Assembly (NCBI GenBank): GCA_035765895.1
Contig: DASTWL010000058.1
Span: 1 to 57,854, forward strand
DNA length: 57,854 nucleotides
From: Verrucomicrobiia bacterium
GTDB taxonomy: Bacteria > Verrucomicrobiota > Verrucomicrobiia > Limisphaerales > DSYF01
Direction: 5' to 3'
Numbering within the stretch: the stretch's first letter is position 1; each line of letters begins with the position of its first letter. A model generated the notes under the pieces. That model was not told the DNA's origin, ran no database searches, and saw only the letters and a program-made list of their open reading frames with translations. Positions 1 to 9,369 of the stretch are shown here, in pieces. The position numbers and the translations under genes are program-made.

Positions 1-1206
1 AATGACGGCCAGGAACACAATCAAGATGGGTTCAAGGAGGGAAGTCATGGCGCTCACGGCGTTATCCACGTCGTCATCGCACTGGTCGGCAATCTTCAGC
101 AGCATGTCGGGGAGCGCGCCGGTTTGTTCTCCCACATCCACCATGCCCACCTGGACAGGCGTAAAAACGCGGGACTGACGCAGCGGGGCCGTCACCGTAT
201 CTCCTTGTTTCACGCTCGCGTGAATTTGCTGCACCAGCCGGCCCACCACGACGTTGCCGGCCGTCTCCTTCACGATTGTCAGGGCCTGCAACACCGGCAC
301 GCCGCTGCTCAACAAGGTTCCCAACGTCCGCGTGAGCCGGGAAATGGCTGATTTCCGGAAGACCGGACCGAGGATTGGCGCCGCCAGTTTCAAGCGATCG
401 AAACTCCAGCGGCCCCACCGGGTGCGAACACCCAGCGCCATGGCGGTCACCAGCCCCAGCAGGAACAGGCCAACGAGCGGCGCCTGGTGCCGGAACAGAT
501 CACTCAGTTGCATGACAAACTGGGTAAAGGCGGGCATTGGGGCGCCGCCGAGCAGTCCGGCAAAAACCTCCTGAAAACGCGGCACGATGAAGACCATCAT
601 CAAGACCAGAATGCCCGCCGCCACGATCATGACGGACACCGGATAAAACAGGGCCGCTTTGATCTTACCTTTGATCTTCTGCGCCTTCTCCAGGAACTCG
701 GCCAGGCGCCGTAACGTTACTTCCAGGGCGCCACCCACTTCGCCGGCCCGGACGAGATTGACATACAACGCGTTGAAAATTTGCGGGTGCGCCGCGATGG
801 CCTCCGTCAGCGAGCCGCCGCCTTCGATGGCGGCGCCAATCTCGGTCAGCACGCGTCGGAGGCGGGGATGCGTTTCCTGTTGTTCCAGAATCCGCAATCC
901 GCGCAGCAGCGGCATGCCCGCATCGATCAAGGTCGCCAGTTGACGGGTGAACGAGGCCAGCGTCCGGGCCTTTACCCTGTTGAAGGGCAGCGGAATGCTC
1001 ACCCGGGTCAAGCGGACGAGCGTGGGGCGGCGTTCGGCCCTGCGCGGCGCGGCCGGAGCGGCGGGCGGTTCGCGTTGCGCCAGTTTGACGGGGAAGAGCC
1101 CCATGTCGCGCAGGCGCTGCAACGCCTCGCTCTGGCTGGCCACCATCAGGGTGCCGCGGAAGGGGTGCCCCGCGGCATCCACGGCTTGATAGGCAAAGTG
1201 ATTCAT
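1..1206 (-). CDS. GspF/PilC-family inner-membrane platform protein, 3' end cut by window
   Basis: This is the polytopic inner-membrane platform protein of a type II secretion or type IV pilus machine, which couples the cytoplasmic ATPase to pseudopilin assembly. The ATG at 1206 opens with MNHFAYQAVDAAGHPFRG, the usual short N-terminal GspF region. The first T2SSF domain follows (GMPLLRGLRILEQQ, then a membrane segment around residues 188-210). A second membrane segment lies near residues 242-258, and the second T2SSF repeat begins with RLTRTLGTLLSSGVP. The 402 codons visible run off the window edge, so only the last membrane segment appears to be missing. It is divergent from the hydrolase gene. 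The pseudopilin-like genes elsewhere in the window are possible substrates, but none is adjacent. Family assignment is secure; GspF versus PilC is not resolvable. Confidence 0.93.
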   Translation of the reverse strand, partial: MNHFAYQAVDAAGHPFRGTLMVASQSEALQRLRDMGLFPVKLAQREPPAAPAAPRRAERRPTLVRLTRVSIPLPFNRVKARTLASFTRQLATLIDAGMPLLRGLRILEQQETHPRLRRVLTEIGAAIEGGGSLTEAIAAHPQIFNALYVNLVRAGEVGGALEVTLRRLAEFLEKAQKIKGKIKAALFYPVSVMIVAAGILVLMMVFIVPRFQEVFAGLLGGAPMPAFTQFVMQLSDLFRHQAPLVGLFLLGLVTAMALGVRTRWGRWSFDRLKLAAPILGPVFRKSAISRLTRTLGTLLSSGVPVLQALTIVKETAGNVVVGRLVQQIHASVKQGDTVTAPLRQSRVFTPVQVGMVDVGEQTGALPDMLLKIADQCDDDVDNAVSAMTSLLEPILIVFLAVI

Positions 1207-1376
1207 AAGCGTGAGCGGGTTTGGCTTCGCACGGGCGTTTGTTCTTTCCTTTCGACCGGTCAAAACGCGCGGCCTCACGCCGGCGCCTTGCGGTTCCGGA
1301 ACGACCGTGAAAAAATCGAATCTCGCCGCCGGGTTGCGTTGTCCTGGAACGCCCGCCGGCGGACGCCGATTGAAGC

Positions 1377-2144
1377 ATGCTGTTGCGCTGGTTTGAACAT
1401 TCACTGACGTATCACCCGAGCCGGGCGCTCGTCGCCCACGGCACGGCGCTGGGGCGCGATTGGGAGGATGTGACTTTTGCCGCGAGTGACGGCGTGAAGC
1501 TGCACGGTTGGTTTTTTCCGGCAAATGTTCGAGGCGCGCGGCAGCTCGTCGTGCTCGTGTGTCACGGCAACGGCGGCAACATCAGCCATCGGCTGGAGCT
1601 TTGCCGCCTCCTGCTTGAACTGGGCGTCGGCGTTTTTGTGTTCGACTACCGGGGCTACGGGCGGAGCGAAGGGAAGCCGGATGAAGCGGGCACCTACCTT
1701 GACGCCCAGGCCGCCCATCATTGGTTGCAGCAAAAAGGCTTTGCCCCGGCGGACATCCTGGCGCTGGGCGAATCACTGGGCGGCGGCGTTGCCGCCGAGC
1801 TCGCGTGCCGCGAAACGTTGGCGGGCTTGGTCCTGCAAAGCACCTTCACCAGCCTGCCCGATGTGGGTGCGGAACTGTATCCGTTCCTGCCGGTGCGTCT
1901 TTTGGGTCGCATTCGCTACGACACCCGGCGCAAGCTGCCCCGCATCCACGTGCCGGTGCTCGTCATGCACAGCCGTGGCGACCGGCTGATCCGCTTTCAT
2001 CACGCCGAACAGAATTTTGCGGCAGCCAACGAACCGAAGTTGTTTTGGGAACTGACGGGCGATCATAATGACGGCGCGACGGAGGACTCCGGCTTCGCCG
2101 CCGGCATGGGGCTGTTCCTGCGCCAGCTGGGCGGAAATGCTTGA
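1377..2144 (+). CDS. Alpha/beta hydrolase, Bem46/YfhR-like serine hydrolase
   Basis: A 255-residue alpha/beta-hydrolase of the Bem46/ABHD17-like group. The oxyanion-hole motif HGNGGN is at residues 63-68. The nucleophile elbow is GESLGG with Ser133. The acid is probably Asp202 in HSRGDRL and the base His230 in GDHND, so the triad is complete. The hydrophobic N-terminus (MLLRWFEHSLTYHPS) resembles the short membrane-associating start of this group rather than a cleaved signal. Substrate is unknown; family members include esterases, thioesterases and depalmitoylases. It overlaps the next gene by 8 bases, suggesting co-transcription and coupling with the two genes that follow. Confidence 0.9.
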   Translation: MLLRWFEHSLTYHPSRALVAHGTALGRDWEDVTFAASDGVKLHGWFFPANVRGARQLVVLVCHGNGGNISHRLELCRLLLELGVGVFVFDYRGYGRSEGKPDEAGTYLDAQAAHHWLQQKGFAPADILALGESLGGGVAAELACRETLAGLVLQSTFTSLPDVGAELYPFLPVRLLGRIRYDTRRKLPRIHVPVLVMHSRGDRLIRFHHAEQNFAAANEPKLFWELTGDHNDGATEDSGFAAGMGLFLRQLGGNA

Positions 2145-2748
2145 GAGCATGGCACCGATCACCCATTTGCTGGCCAGTTGGATTGTCGCCGCGAAAACGA
2201 CCGACAATCCGCGCGACTGCCGGCTCGTGACGCTCGCCGGTCTGGCGGCGGATCTGGACGGGCTGGGATTGTTTTACGACGTGGCTCACAACGCCCTCAC
2301 GCACGGCGAATCGTTTCGTTATTACCAGACGTATCATCATTTTCTCCTGCACGGTCTGGCGGGCGGTTTGGCCATCGCGCTGGTGGCGGCGGCGCTGGCG
2401 CGTCGCCGCGGCCGGGTATGGCTGTTGGCGTTGCTGGTGTTTCACCTGCACCTGCTTTGTGACTGGTTGGGATCACGCGGTCCGTCGCCGCAGGATTTAT
2501 GGCCGATCTATTACTTTGGACCCTTTGCCAACGACCCAATGTGGATTTGGCGCGGACAGTGGCCGTTGGATGGCTGGCAGAACCGGCTGATTTCCGTGTT
2601 CCTGTTGGTTTGGTCCTTTCGCCTCGCACTGGTGCGGGGTGAGTCCGTGGTCGGCGTATTCAATCGACGGGCCGATGCCGTGTTCGTCGGCGTTCTGCGC
2701 AAATGGCAGACCGGCCTGACCGCCAAATTCAATTCCAGCCAGTCATGA
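2137..2748 (+). CDS. Membrane-bound metal-dependent hydrolase-like protein (YdjM/DUF457-like)
   Basis: A predicted polytopic inner-membrane protein of about 203 residues. It has a polar N-terminus containing an LAADLDGLG acidic motif, His-rich segments ([10 protein letters not shown] and [11 protein letters not shown]) and several hydrophobic helices. Acidic and histidine motifs embedded in or beside membrane helices are typical of the YdjM/DUF457 'membrane-bound metal-dependent hydrolase' family, whose substrate is not established. The start at 2137 overlaps the preceding stop; a second ATG at 2149 is equally possible. Its own stop overlaps the ATG of the methyltransferase gene (ATGA), so the three genes look like one coupled transcript. 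Confidence 0.75.
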   Translation: MLESMAPITHLLASWIVAAKTTDNPRDCRLVTLAGLAADLDGLGLFYDVAHNALTHGESFRYYQTYHHFLLHGLAGGLAIALVAAALARRRGRVWLLALLVFHLHLLCDWLGSRGPSPQDLWPIYYFGPFANDPMWIWRGQWPLDGWQNRLISVFLLVWSFRLALVRGESVVGVFNRRADAVFVGVLRKWQTGLTAKFNSSQS

Positions 2749-3974
2749 ACGCCGCGCCAAAGCTTTCCACGCCCGCCCGGCCGCGCTTGAAGCTGACCAT
2801 CACCGCGGCCGCCGAAACGGCCGTGCGCGGTGGACATCCGTGGGTGTATGCGGACAGCATCCGCGCCCAAAACCGCGCCGGGCAGACCGGCGAACTGGCG
2901 GTGATTTACGACCGGAAGGACAAATTTCTGGCGGTGGGGTTGTTCGATTCCGGGTCGCCCTTGCGCGTTCGTGTGCTGCATGTGGGCAGGCCGCTGACCC
3001 TCGACGCCGCGTGGTGGCAGCAACATTTGCAGGCCGCCCTCGCGCGCCGGGTCGGCCTGGCCGACGCCCAAACCAACGGCTTGCGGCTCATCAACGGCGA
3101 AAGTGACGGCTGGCCCGGCCTGGTGCTGGACCGCTATGACACGACCTTGGTGATGAAGCTTTACACGGCGGCGTGGCTGCCGCGCCTGGCCGAGGTGCAG
3201 GCGTGGTTGCTGGCCTCGCTTTCGCCGGTCCGGCTCGTGTTGCGATTGAGCCGCAACATTCAGATGACAGCGGCACAACAGGGCGCACACGACGGACAGG
3301 TCCTGCACGGCCCACCCGTGGCCGGCGCGGTGATTTTCCAGGAAAGCGGTCTGCGTTTTGAAGCCGATGTGGTGCGAGGGCAAAAAACAGGCTTCTTTCT
3401 CGATCAACGCGAGAACCGGCGCCGCGTGGAAACCTTCGCGGCGGGCGCGGATGTGCTGAATGCCTTCAGTTTTTCGGGCGGCTTTTCACTCTACGCCGCG
3501 CGCGGCGGCGCGACTTCCGTGACGGACCTCGACATCAGCCCGCACGCCCTGGCGGCGGCGGCGCGGAATTTTCAATTGAACCAGGGGGATCCGCGAGTTG
3601 CGCGCTGCCGGCACACCGCCGTTCAGGCGGATGCCTTCCAGTGGGTCGAGCAGGCGCCGCCGGCCCGGTTCGACGTGGTGATTCTCGATCCGCCGTCCCT
3701 CGCGAAGCGTGAAGCCGAACGCGCGGGGGCCATTCAGGCCTACGGCAAACTGGCGGCCAATGGCATCCGGTTGTTGCGGCCGCGCGGCGTGCTGGTCGCG
3801 GCCTCGTGCTCCGCGCACGTCAGCGCCGGGGAATTTTTTGGCGCCGTGCGGGCCGCGGCGCGGTTGGCCGGCTGGCGATTTGAGGAATTGGCGACGACGG
3901 GCCACGCACCCGATCACGCCGCGACGTTTGCGGAGGCGCAGTATTTGAAGTGCATTTACCTGCGTTTTGCCTGA
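2745..3974 (+). CDS. rlmI: Class I SAM-dependent rRNA methyltransferase, RlmI-like
   Basis: A 409-residue RNA methyltransferase of the RlmI/YccW family, which makes 5-methylcytosine in 23S rRNA. It has an N-terminal PUA-like domain ([11 protein letters not shown] near residues 27-37) and then a middle domain. The C-terminal Rossmann fold carries the SAM-binding motif [18 protein letters not shown] followed by the acidic strand end TDLD. The family motif [11 protein letters not shown] and a SCSAHV segment carrying the candidate catalytic Cys follow. The start was chosen at the ATG overlapping the upstream stop; 42 bases of open frame lie further upstream, but they encode the end of the preceding gene in another frame. 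RlmI versus a close paralogue is inferred from overall architecture. Confidence 0.88.
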   Translation: MNAAPKLSTPARPRLKLTITAAAETAVRGGHPWVYADSIRAQNRAGQTGELAVIYDRKDKFLAVGLFDSGSPLRVRVLHVGRPLTLDAAWWQQHLQAALARRVGLADAQTNGLRLINGESDGWPGLVLDRYDTTLVMKLYTAAWLPRLAEVQAWLLASLSPVRLVLRLSRNIQMTAAQQGAHDGQVLHGPPVAGAVIFQESGLRFEADVVRGQKTGFFLDQRENRRRVETFAAGADVLNAFSFSGGFSLYAARGGATSVTDLDISPHALAAAARNFQLNQGDPRVARCRHTAVQADAFQWVEQAPPARFDVVILDPPSLAKREAERAGAIQAYGKLAANGIRLLRPRGVLVAASCSAHVSAGEFFGAVRAAARLAGWRFEELATTGHAPDHAATFAEAQYLKCIYLRFA

Positions 3975-3991
3975 GCGGCAGGCTCCGGCGG

Positions 3992-4681
3992 TCAGCCCTT
4001 GTGCCGGGCCATCTGCCAGACGATGTGTCCGCCGTGGGCAAGCGCGATGACGAGGAGGATGAGGCCGGAGATGCGTTCCATGCGCAGGAGGCTTTGCGGC
4101 CGCAACCGGCCGCGGCCCTTGGCGCAGAGCCAGCTGAGGCCCGTAAACCAGCCGCCAATGCTCAACGCCACACCGCCGATGCACGCGAGCTTGCCCTGCC
4201 AGTCGGGGGTGACCCACTCGCGGGAAATGAAGTTCGCGGCCAGAATGATCCAGCCCAGCAGCACGCCGGGATTGCCCAGCACGTTGACGAAGCCAATCAT
4301 GAAGGCCGAGTGCGGGTGAAATTTTTCTTCGAGCCGCTGTTCGAGGGCGTCCGCTCGCTTGTTGATGTGCAGGGGCGCCTCCACGGTTTTGGCCAGCATG
4401 AATTTCAGCCCGATGGCGAGCATGAATACAAAGCTGCACAACTCCATCGCCGCCTTGACGATGCCGCGTTCAAAAAACGAGGCAAATCCGGTGAACGCAA
4501 AGAAACAGTAGATGACCTCCATCAGGGTTGCGCCCAGACCGATCATGGCCGCCCACTTGAACCCCCGGCGGGCGCCCTCGTTCATGATGGTGAGGTTCAC
4601 CGGCCCGACGGGGATGCACAGCACCAATCCGCTGATGAAGCCGGTCAGGCCGGCCAAAATCGTGGGATGCAGTTCATCCAT
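3992..4681 (-). CDS. LysE/RhtB-family amino-acid exporter
   Basis: A 229-residue integral membrane protein with about six hydrophobic helices. It has the LysE-superfamily N-terminal signature (FISGLVLCIPVGPVNLTIM) and a second conserved GFVNVLGNPGVLLGWI segment. Members export amino acids or related metabolites by proton exchange. A hydrophilic loop with charged residues lies near the middle (INKRADALEQRLEEKFHPH). It sits two bases downstream of pssA on the same strand and so probably ends the psd-pssA transcript, facing the RlmI-like gene tail to tail. The transported substrate cannot be told from the sequence. Confidence 0.88.
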   Translation of the reverse strand: MDELHPTILAGLTGFISGLVLCIPVGPVNLTIMNEGARRGFKWAAMIGLGATLMEVIYCFFAFTGFASFFERGIVKAAMELCSFVFMLAIGLKFMLAKTVEAPLHINKRADALEQRLEEKFHPHSAFMIGFVNVLGNPGVLLGWIILAANFISREWVTPDWQGKLACIGGVALSIGGWFTGLSWLCAKGRGRLRPQSLLRMERISGLILLVIALAHGGHIVWQMARHKG

Positions 4682-4683
4682 GA

Positions 4684-5559
4684 TCAGCGGCGGGGGGCGG
4701 GAGGTTCCGGTTCCTCTTCCTCATCTTCCTCCTCGATGGCGTGCTGGGCGCGGCGGGGAATCCAGGGCCGGACGAACCCGTAGAGGAGGTAGGTGACGAA
4801 CACGGCGGGCGCCAGAATCGGCAGCACCCGTTTCCACGTGATGACGAAGAAGCCGATGCTGATGACGATGATCAGCATTTTGAAGAAGCTCCGTTTGGCG
4901 CGGAAGTCGAGCGATTTGAAACTCGGGTATTTGACCTCGCTGACCATCATGGCCGAGAGAAACACCATGATCACGGGCAGGGCAAACCGCCATGGGCTGT
5001 GCGCGACTTCGCGGAACTGCTTTTCGTCCCACCACAACAGCAGAAGCGTCAACGACGCCACCAGTCCGGCGGCGGCGGGAATCGGGAAGCCGAGGAAATG
5101 CTTGCTGCCGCCCGAGCCGGACATGGCGGCCATGCAGTTGAACCGCGCGAGCCGGAACGCCCCGCAGATCACGTAGGCCGAGGCGATGAACCACGCGATT
5201 TCAGGGTGATCGGCAAACACCGGCTTCAGCACGATGCGATGCACCAGGAAGGCCGGCGCGACGCCGAATGAAACAATGTCCGCCAGCGAATCGAACTCCC
5301 GTCCGAACGGACTTTCCGCGCCACCCATGCGCGCCACACGGCCGTCCAGCAGGTCGAAAATGCAGGCCAGCAGGATGTAGAACAGGGCATGACGGATGGC
5401 GGTGTTGAAATCGGGCGAACTGAGGTTGGCCTCCACAATGCGGGTCAGGGCGAGGAAACCGCAGAAGAGGTTGCCCGCCGTCATCAGGTTCGGCAGAAAA
5501 TAAATCTTCAGCCGGGCGCTGCTTTCAACGTCCTCGGGAGCCGGAGCAGGAGAGGCCAT
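4684..5559 (-). CDS. pssA: CDP-diacylglycerol-serine O-phosphatidyltransferase
   Basis: Makes phosphatidylserine from CDP-diacylglycerol and L-serine at the inner membrane, the first committed step to phosphatidylethanolamine. The CDP-alcohol phosphatidyltransferase signature DG-x2-AR-x8-G-x3-D-x3-D is present as DGRVARMGGAESPFGREFD followed by SLAD. Several membrane helices follow, and the C-terminus is a very acidic tail (EEEDEEEEPEPPAPRR), unusual but harmless-looking. The ATG at 5559 (MASPAPAPEDV) lies four bases after the psd stop; the longer open frame upstream is the antisense-like shadow of psd and is rejected. Type II (membrane) PssA of about 291 residues. Confidence 0.94.
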   Translation of the reverse strand: MASPAPAPEDVESSARLKIYFLPNLMTAGNLFCGFLALTRIVEANLSSPDFNTAIRHALFYILLACIFDLLDGRVARMGGAESPFGREFDSLADIVSFGVAPAFLVHRIVLKPVFADHPEIAWFIASAYVICGAFRLARFNCMAAMSGSGGSKHFLGFPIPAAAGLVASLTLLLLWWDEKQFREVAHSPWRFALPVIMVFLSAMMVSEVKYPSFKSLDFRAKRSFFKMLIIVISIGFFVITWKRVLPILAPAVFVTYLLYGFVRPWIPRRAQHAIEEEDEEEEPEPPAPRR

Positions 5560-5563
5560 GAGG

Positions 5564-6250
5564 TTATTCCAGGACGGCCAGCACGGTTTCCCCGCCCACC
5601 GCGCGGTCCCCGAGCTTGACCTTGATTTTGGCCGACATCGGCAGATACACGTCCACGCGCGAGCCAAACTGGATGAGGCTGATGCGCTGGCCGCGTTCCA
5701 CCTCGTCGTCCGTGTCAATCCACGGCACCAGCCGGCGGGCGATGAGGCCGGCGATCAGGCGCACGCCCACTTTTTCGCCGCTGGGGTCGGTGGCGGTGAT
5801 GCCAATCAGCACGTTTTCGTTGTGTTCCGCGGATTCGGTCTTCAGGGCGTTCAGAAACTTGCCCTCCGTGTATTTGAAAAACGTGACCTTGCCGCTGACG
5901 GGCGCGTTTTGCACATGGACATTGAAGACGGAGAGAAAAATGGAAATGCGCCGGCACTCGCCGTCCATGAAGCGCGGTTCGTGAACGGTGTCGATGACAT
6001 CCACCTTGCCGTGTCCGGGGGAAACCACCAGGCCGGGCCCGCCGGGCACCCGGGGCTCCGGATCGCGAAAGAAATAAAGCGTGAACAGGACGAACGGCAC
6101 CCAGACCAGAAAGAGGCCGCAGGAGACGATGGTGAAAATCGGCGCGATCAGGATCGCGAGAATGCCCATCAGCACCATGGCCGCGAGGACCACAAAGGTC
6201 CAGAGGATCATGCGCCACGCGGCCTTGCGGGCCTTGCCAGAGTTTTTCAT
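5564..6250 (-). CDS. psd: Phosphatidylserine decarboxylase, short (type II/archaeal-like) form
   Basis: Decarboxylates phosphatidylserine to phosphatidylethanolamine and is self-processed to a pyruvoyl enzyme. It has two N-terminal membrane helices (within residues 15-60), the conserved FFRDPEPRVP motif, and the C-terminal self-cleavage site FGS in SLIQFGSRVDVYLP, where the Ser becomes the pyruvoyl group. At about 228 residues it matches the short Psd class rather than the ~320-residue E. coli type. The start MKNSGKARK at 6250 is preferred; 12 upstream in-frame codons (start 6286) are possible. It directly precedes pssA in the same operon, so the enzyme for step two is translated ahead of the one for step one. 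Confidence 0.92.
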   Translation of the reverse strand: MKNSGKARKAAWRMILWTFVVLAAMVLMGILAILIAPIFTIVSCGLFLVWVPFVLFTLYFFRDPEPRVPGGPGLVVSPGHGKVDVIDTVHEPRFMDGECRRISIFLSVFNVHVQNAPVSGKVTFFKYTEGKFLNALKTESAEHNENVLIGITATDPSGEKVGVRLIAGLIARRLVPWIDTDDEVERGQRISLIQFGSRVDVYLPMSAKIKVKLGDRAVGGETVLAVLE

Positions 6251-6326
6251 CGGCTTCAGCTTAGGCCGTTCATCCGAGCGCATCAAAGCGGAAAATGCGC
6301 CGCCGGTTCACTGCCGGGACGCCGGC

Positions 6327-8114
6327 TCATTCGAGGAAAAGCTCCGGCGCCGACTGGTGGGCGAGCGCCTGGCAGCGGCGCAGGATTTCCGCGGCGGATT
6401 CGCATTGCAGGGCAAATGCGGCAAGCTCGCGCGCCTCGCTGATCTTGAGCCGGCGGATGAGGAACTTGATCTGAGGCACCGTGGGCGGCGCGGCGCTCAA
6501 TTCATCGACGCCCAGCCCGAGCAGCAAAGGCACGAGCACGGGATCGCCGGCCATTTCGCCGCAGACACCCGTCCAGATCCCGGCTTGATGCGCGGCGTCC
6601 ACGGTCAGCTTGATCAGCCGCACGATGGCCGGATGGGTCGGCTCGTAAAGGTGCGCGATCTTCTCGTTGGTCCGGTCCACGGCCAGCGAATATTGGATGA
6701 GGTCGTTGGTGCCGAGGCTGAAGAATTTCACCCGGCGCGCCAGCGTGTCCGCGATGACGGCGGCCGACGGGGTTTCGACCATGATGCCAATTTCCAGCTG
6801 GTCATCGAACGGCAGCTTTTCGGCGCGCAACTGGGCCTTGCACTCTTCGAGCAGCGCATTCGCCTGCGTCAGTTCGTCCAGACCGGACACCATCGGATAC
6901 ATCATTTTGATGTTGCCGTGCGCGCCGGCCCGGAGGATGGCGCGGAGCTGGGCGCGGAACACATCCTTTTCCTCGAGGCAAAAGCGGATCGCCCGCCAGC
7001 CGAGGAACGGGTTCATCTCGTCCGGCACGTCGGTGTGGGAATGGAATTTGTCGCCGCCCAGATCCAGGGTGCGAATGACAACCGGGGCCGGCTTGAGCGC
7101 CGCGGCCACCGCCTGGTAGGACTCGTATTGTTCCTGCTCCGACGGCGGCTGCTCCTTGTTGATGAAAAGATATTCGGTGCGGAACAGGCCGACGCCCTCG
7201 GCGCCGCTTTCCAGAATGGCGGCCGAGTCATCCGGGTTTTCAATGTTGCCGGAAAGCGTGACCAGATGTCCGTCGAGCGTGACCGCCGGCTTGCGCAGGT
7301 TGTCGCGCAACCGCTCCTGCAGCGATTTCTGGCGCCGCGCAATCTGGCCATACTCAAAGAGTGTCTGGTCGGTCGGATTGACGATGATCAACCCGTTGAC
7401 ACCGTCCAGCAGCACGTAATCGCCGGTCTCCAGCGTTGCGGTGATGCTCTTGAAGCCGACCACGGCGGGGATTCGCATCGAGCGGGCCATGATGGCCGTG
7501 TGCGACGTGCGGCTGCCCACGTCCGTGGCAAACCCGAGCACCTTGTCGCGCTCCATCTGCGCCGTCTGCGAGGGGGCGAGATCATGCGCGACTACGATGC
7601 ACGGTTCCTTCAGCAGGTGCCGCAGGTCGCCCTCGTCGCCGTTGCCGAGGAGGTTGTTCAGCACGCGCGCGGCAATGTCCCGCATGTCGGCCGCGCGTTC
7701 GCGCAGATACTCGTCGTCCACGGCGGCGAGCGAGGCGGCGTAACGTTCGGCAATCGTCTGGTAGGCGTAATCCGCGTTCGCCTTCTCATTCTGGATGAGA
7801 TTCAGGACCTCGTTGTTGACTTCGGGATCATCGAGCACGAGCAGGTGGGCCTCGAAGATGCCGGCGTGTTCGGTGCCCATTTTTTCCGTCAGGCGCCGCT
7901 GCACGTCCAGAATCTGCTGCCGGGTCTGGACCAGCGCCTGTTTGAAGCGGTGAACCTCCTGCGGCACCTGGCTGTCGGGAATCTGCTGCCGGGCCGTCGC
8001 GGCGTGGGCCTTGCCCAGAACGATCACTCTTCCCTGGCATACGCCGGGGGAGACTGCAATGCCATGAAAGATTCTCTCACCGGATTGCGGATTGTCTGGC
8101 ATTGGCAAAAGCAT
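6327..8114 (-). CDS. ptsI: PTS phosphoenolpyruvate-protein phosphotransferase (enzyme I)
   Basis: Cytoplasmic enzyme I of the sugar phosphotransferase system, passing phosphate from PEP to HPr. The phosphorylated His lies in GSRTSHTAIMARSMRIPAVV. The PEP-utilising barrel carries LGGDKF, LGWRAIRFCLE and the second signature MVETPSAAVI with FSLGTNDLIQYSLAVDR. The length is close to the usual ~575 residues when started at 8114 (MLLPMPDNPQSGERIFHGIAVSPG) or at 8102. Neither start has a clear Shine-Dalgarno sequence. No HPr or enzyme II gene is in the window, so it may act in a regulatory (nitrogen-type or HPr-kinase) circuit rather than sugar uptake; that is inference. It is divergent from the PfkB kinase gene. 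Confidence 0.95.
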   Translation of the reverse strand: MLLPMPDNPQSGERIFHGIAVSPGVCQGRVIVLGKAHAATARQQIPDSQVPQEVHRFKQALVQTRQQILDVQRRLTEKMGTEHAGIFEAHLLVLDDPEVNNEVLNLIQNEKANADYAYQTIAERYAASLAAVDDEYLRERAADMRDIAARVLNNLLGNGDEGDLRHLLKEPCIVVAHDLAPSQTAQMERDKVLGFATDVGSRTSHTAIMARSMRIPAVVGFKSITATLETGDYVLLDGVNGLIIVNPTDQTLFEYGQIARRQKSLQERLRDNLRKPAVTLDGHLVTLSGNIENPDDSAAILESGAEGVGLFRTEYLFINKEQPPSEQEQYESYQAVAAALKPAPVVIRTLDLGGDKFHSHTDVPDEMNPFLGWRAIRFCLEEKDVFRAQLRAILRAGAHGNIKMMYPMVSGLDELTQANALLEECKAQLRAEKLPFDDQLEIGIMVETPSAAVIADTLARRVKFFSLGTNDLIQYSLAVDRTNEKIAHLYEPTHPAIVRLIKLTVDAAHQAGIWTGVCGEMAGDPVLVPLLLGLGVDELSAAPPTVPQIKFLIRRLKISEARELAAFALQCESAAEILRRCQALAHQSAPELFLE

Positions 8115-8278
8115 TGCGGAAATGCCCCGCCGTTGAAAAGCATTTCTTGGCCTTTTGGCCGTTTTTGAGGCGTTTGCGGCCGCCGGGGCGGCGGCTTCGG
8201 TGGGTGCCGCGGGAGAAATCACTTGCCATCTGTGGCCCAATGCGCGTTCACTTTGTAGCATTCCCGGAAAGGGTTTTC

Positions 8279-9328
8279 ATGAAAACCAAGCCTTCAACCA
8301 AACGGCACGGTCTGCTCGCCGGCGGTAACTGGATCATTGACCAGGTCAAACTCATCGACACCTATCCACCGCCGGAACGCCTCGCCAACATCATCGCCCA
8401 GCACCGCGGCAGCGGCGGGGCACCATATAACGTGCTGCTGAATCTGGCCCAAAGCGCCGCGCCGTTTCCGTTGTATGCCGCCGGGCTGCTGGGCAAGGAC
8501 GCCGCCGGTGCGGACATCCTCGCCGACTGCAAGCGGCACAAGATCGACACCAAACATCTCGGCACGACGCCCAAGGCGGCCACCTCGTTTACCGACGTGA
8601 TGACGGAGCAGGGGAGCGGTCGGCGCACGTTCTTCCACTCGCGCGGTGCCAATGCGTTGTGGACGGGCGACGATCTGAATTTTGCCAGCCACAAGGCACG
8701 GCACTTTCACTTGGGCTACCTGCTCCTGCTGGATGCGCTCGATGCGCCCGATGCAAAGTTTGGCACCAAGGCCGCCAAACTGCTCGCCGCGGCCGTCGCC
8801 GCCGGAATGAAGACCAGCGTGGACGTGGTGAGCGAGGAGAGCGACCGCTTTGCGAAAATTGTCGGGCCGGCACTCAAATTCACGGATTACCTCATCATCA
8901 ACGAACATGAGGCCGGCAAGATCACCGGGTTCAAGGTGCGCGAGCCGGACGGCAAGCTCGACACCGTCACGTTGCGACACGCGGCCGGCGCGCTCCTGCA
9001 ACAAGGCGTGCGCGAACTGGTCGTGCTGCATTTTCCCGAGGGCGCCTTCACCCGCACGCGCCGCGGCGACGATGTCTGGCATCCGTCGGTGAAACTGCCA
9101 CCCAAGGCCATCGCGGGCATGGCGGGCGCGGGCGACGCTTTCTGCGCCGGCTTCCTGCTCGGGGTTCACGAAGGCTGGGAAACAAAGCGTTGCCTCGAGG
9201 CGGGCGTCTGCGTGGCCGCCGCGTGTCTTGCCGAGCCAACCTGCACCGGCGGCGTAAAGTCATTGAACACCTCGCTCGCGTTGGGCAAGAAATACAAATT
9301 CCATCCACCGCTGGAGCCGGAGATTTAA
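8279..9328 (+). CDS. PfkB-family carbohydrate kinase
   Basis: A ribokinase-fold sugar or nucleoside kinase of 349 residues. It has the N-terminal GGNWIIDQV segment, a GSGGAPYNVLLNLA substrate-binding motif, and the C-terminal PfkB signature MAGAGDAFCAGFLLG with the catalytic Asp in GAGD. The ATG at 8279 is preceded by a purine-rich GGAAAGGG, a reasonable ribosome-binding site. The 177 bases of open frame before it lie in the ptsI promoter region and are not used. The exact sugar is unknown. It is divergent from ptsI and close to the glucan genes, which is suggestive only. Confidence 0.9.
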   Translation: MKTKPSTKRHGLLAGGNWIIDQVKLIDTYPPPERLANIIAQHRGSGGAPYNVLLNLAQSAAPFPLYAAGLLGKDAAGADILADCKRHKIDTKHLGTTPKAATSFTDVMTEQGSGRRTFFHSRGANALWTGDDLNFASHKARHFHLGYLLLLDALDAPDAKFGTKAAKLLAAAVAAGMKTSVDVVSEESDRFAKIVGPALKFTDYLIINEHEAGKITGFKVREPDGKLDTVTLRHAAGALLQQGVRELVVLHFPEGAFTRTRRGDDVWHPSVKLPPKAIAGMAGAGDAFCAGFLLGVHEGWETKRCLEAGVCVAAACLAEPTCTGGVKSLNTSLALGKKYKFHPPLEPEI

Positions 9329-9369
9329 TCCGCACGCGGCTGCCCTGCGATCCGGGTGGCCGGCGGGAG

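Noticed and set aside
6081-8168. 695-codon open frame on the plus strand over ptsI
   Set aside because: It is the antisense of the clearly coding ptsI gene; its sequence has no motif of any family and reflects the high GC content, which removes stops from other frames.
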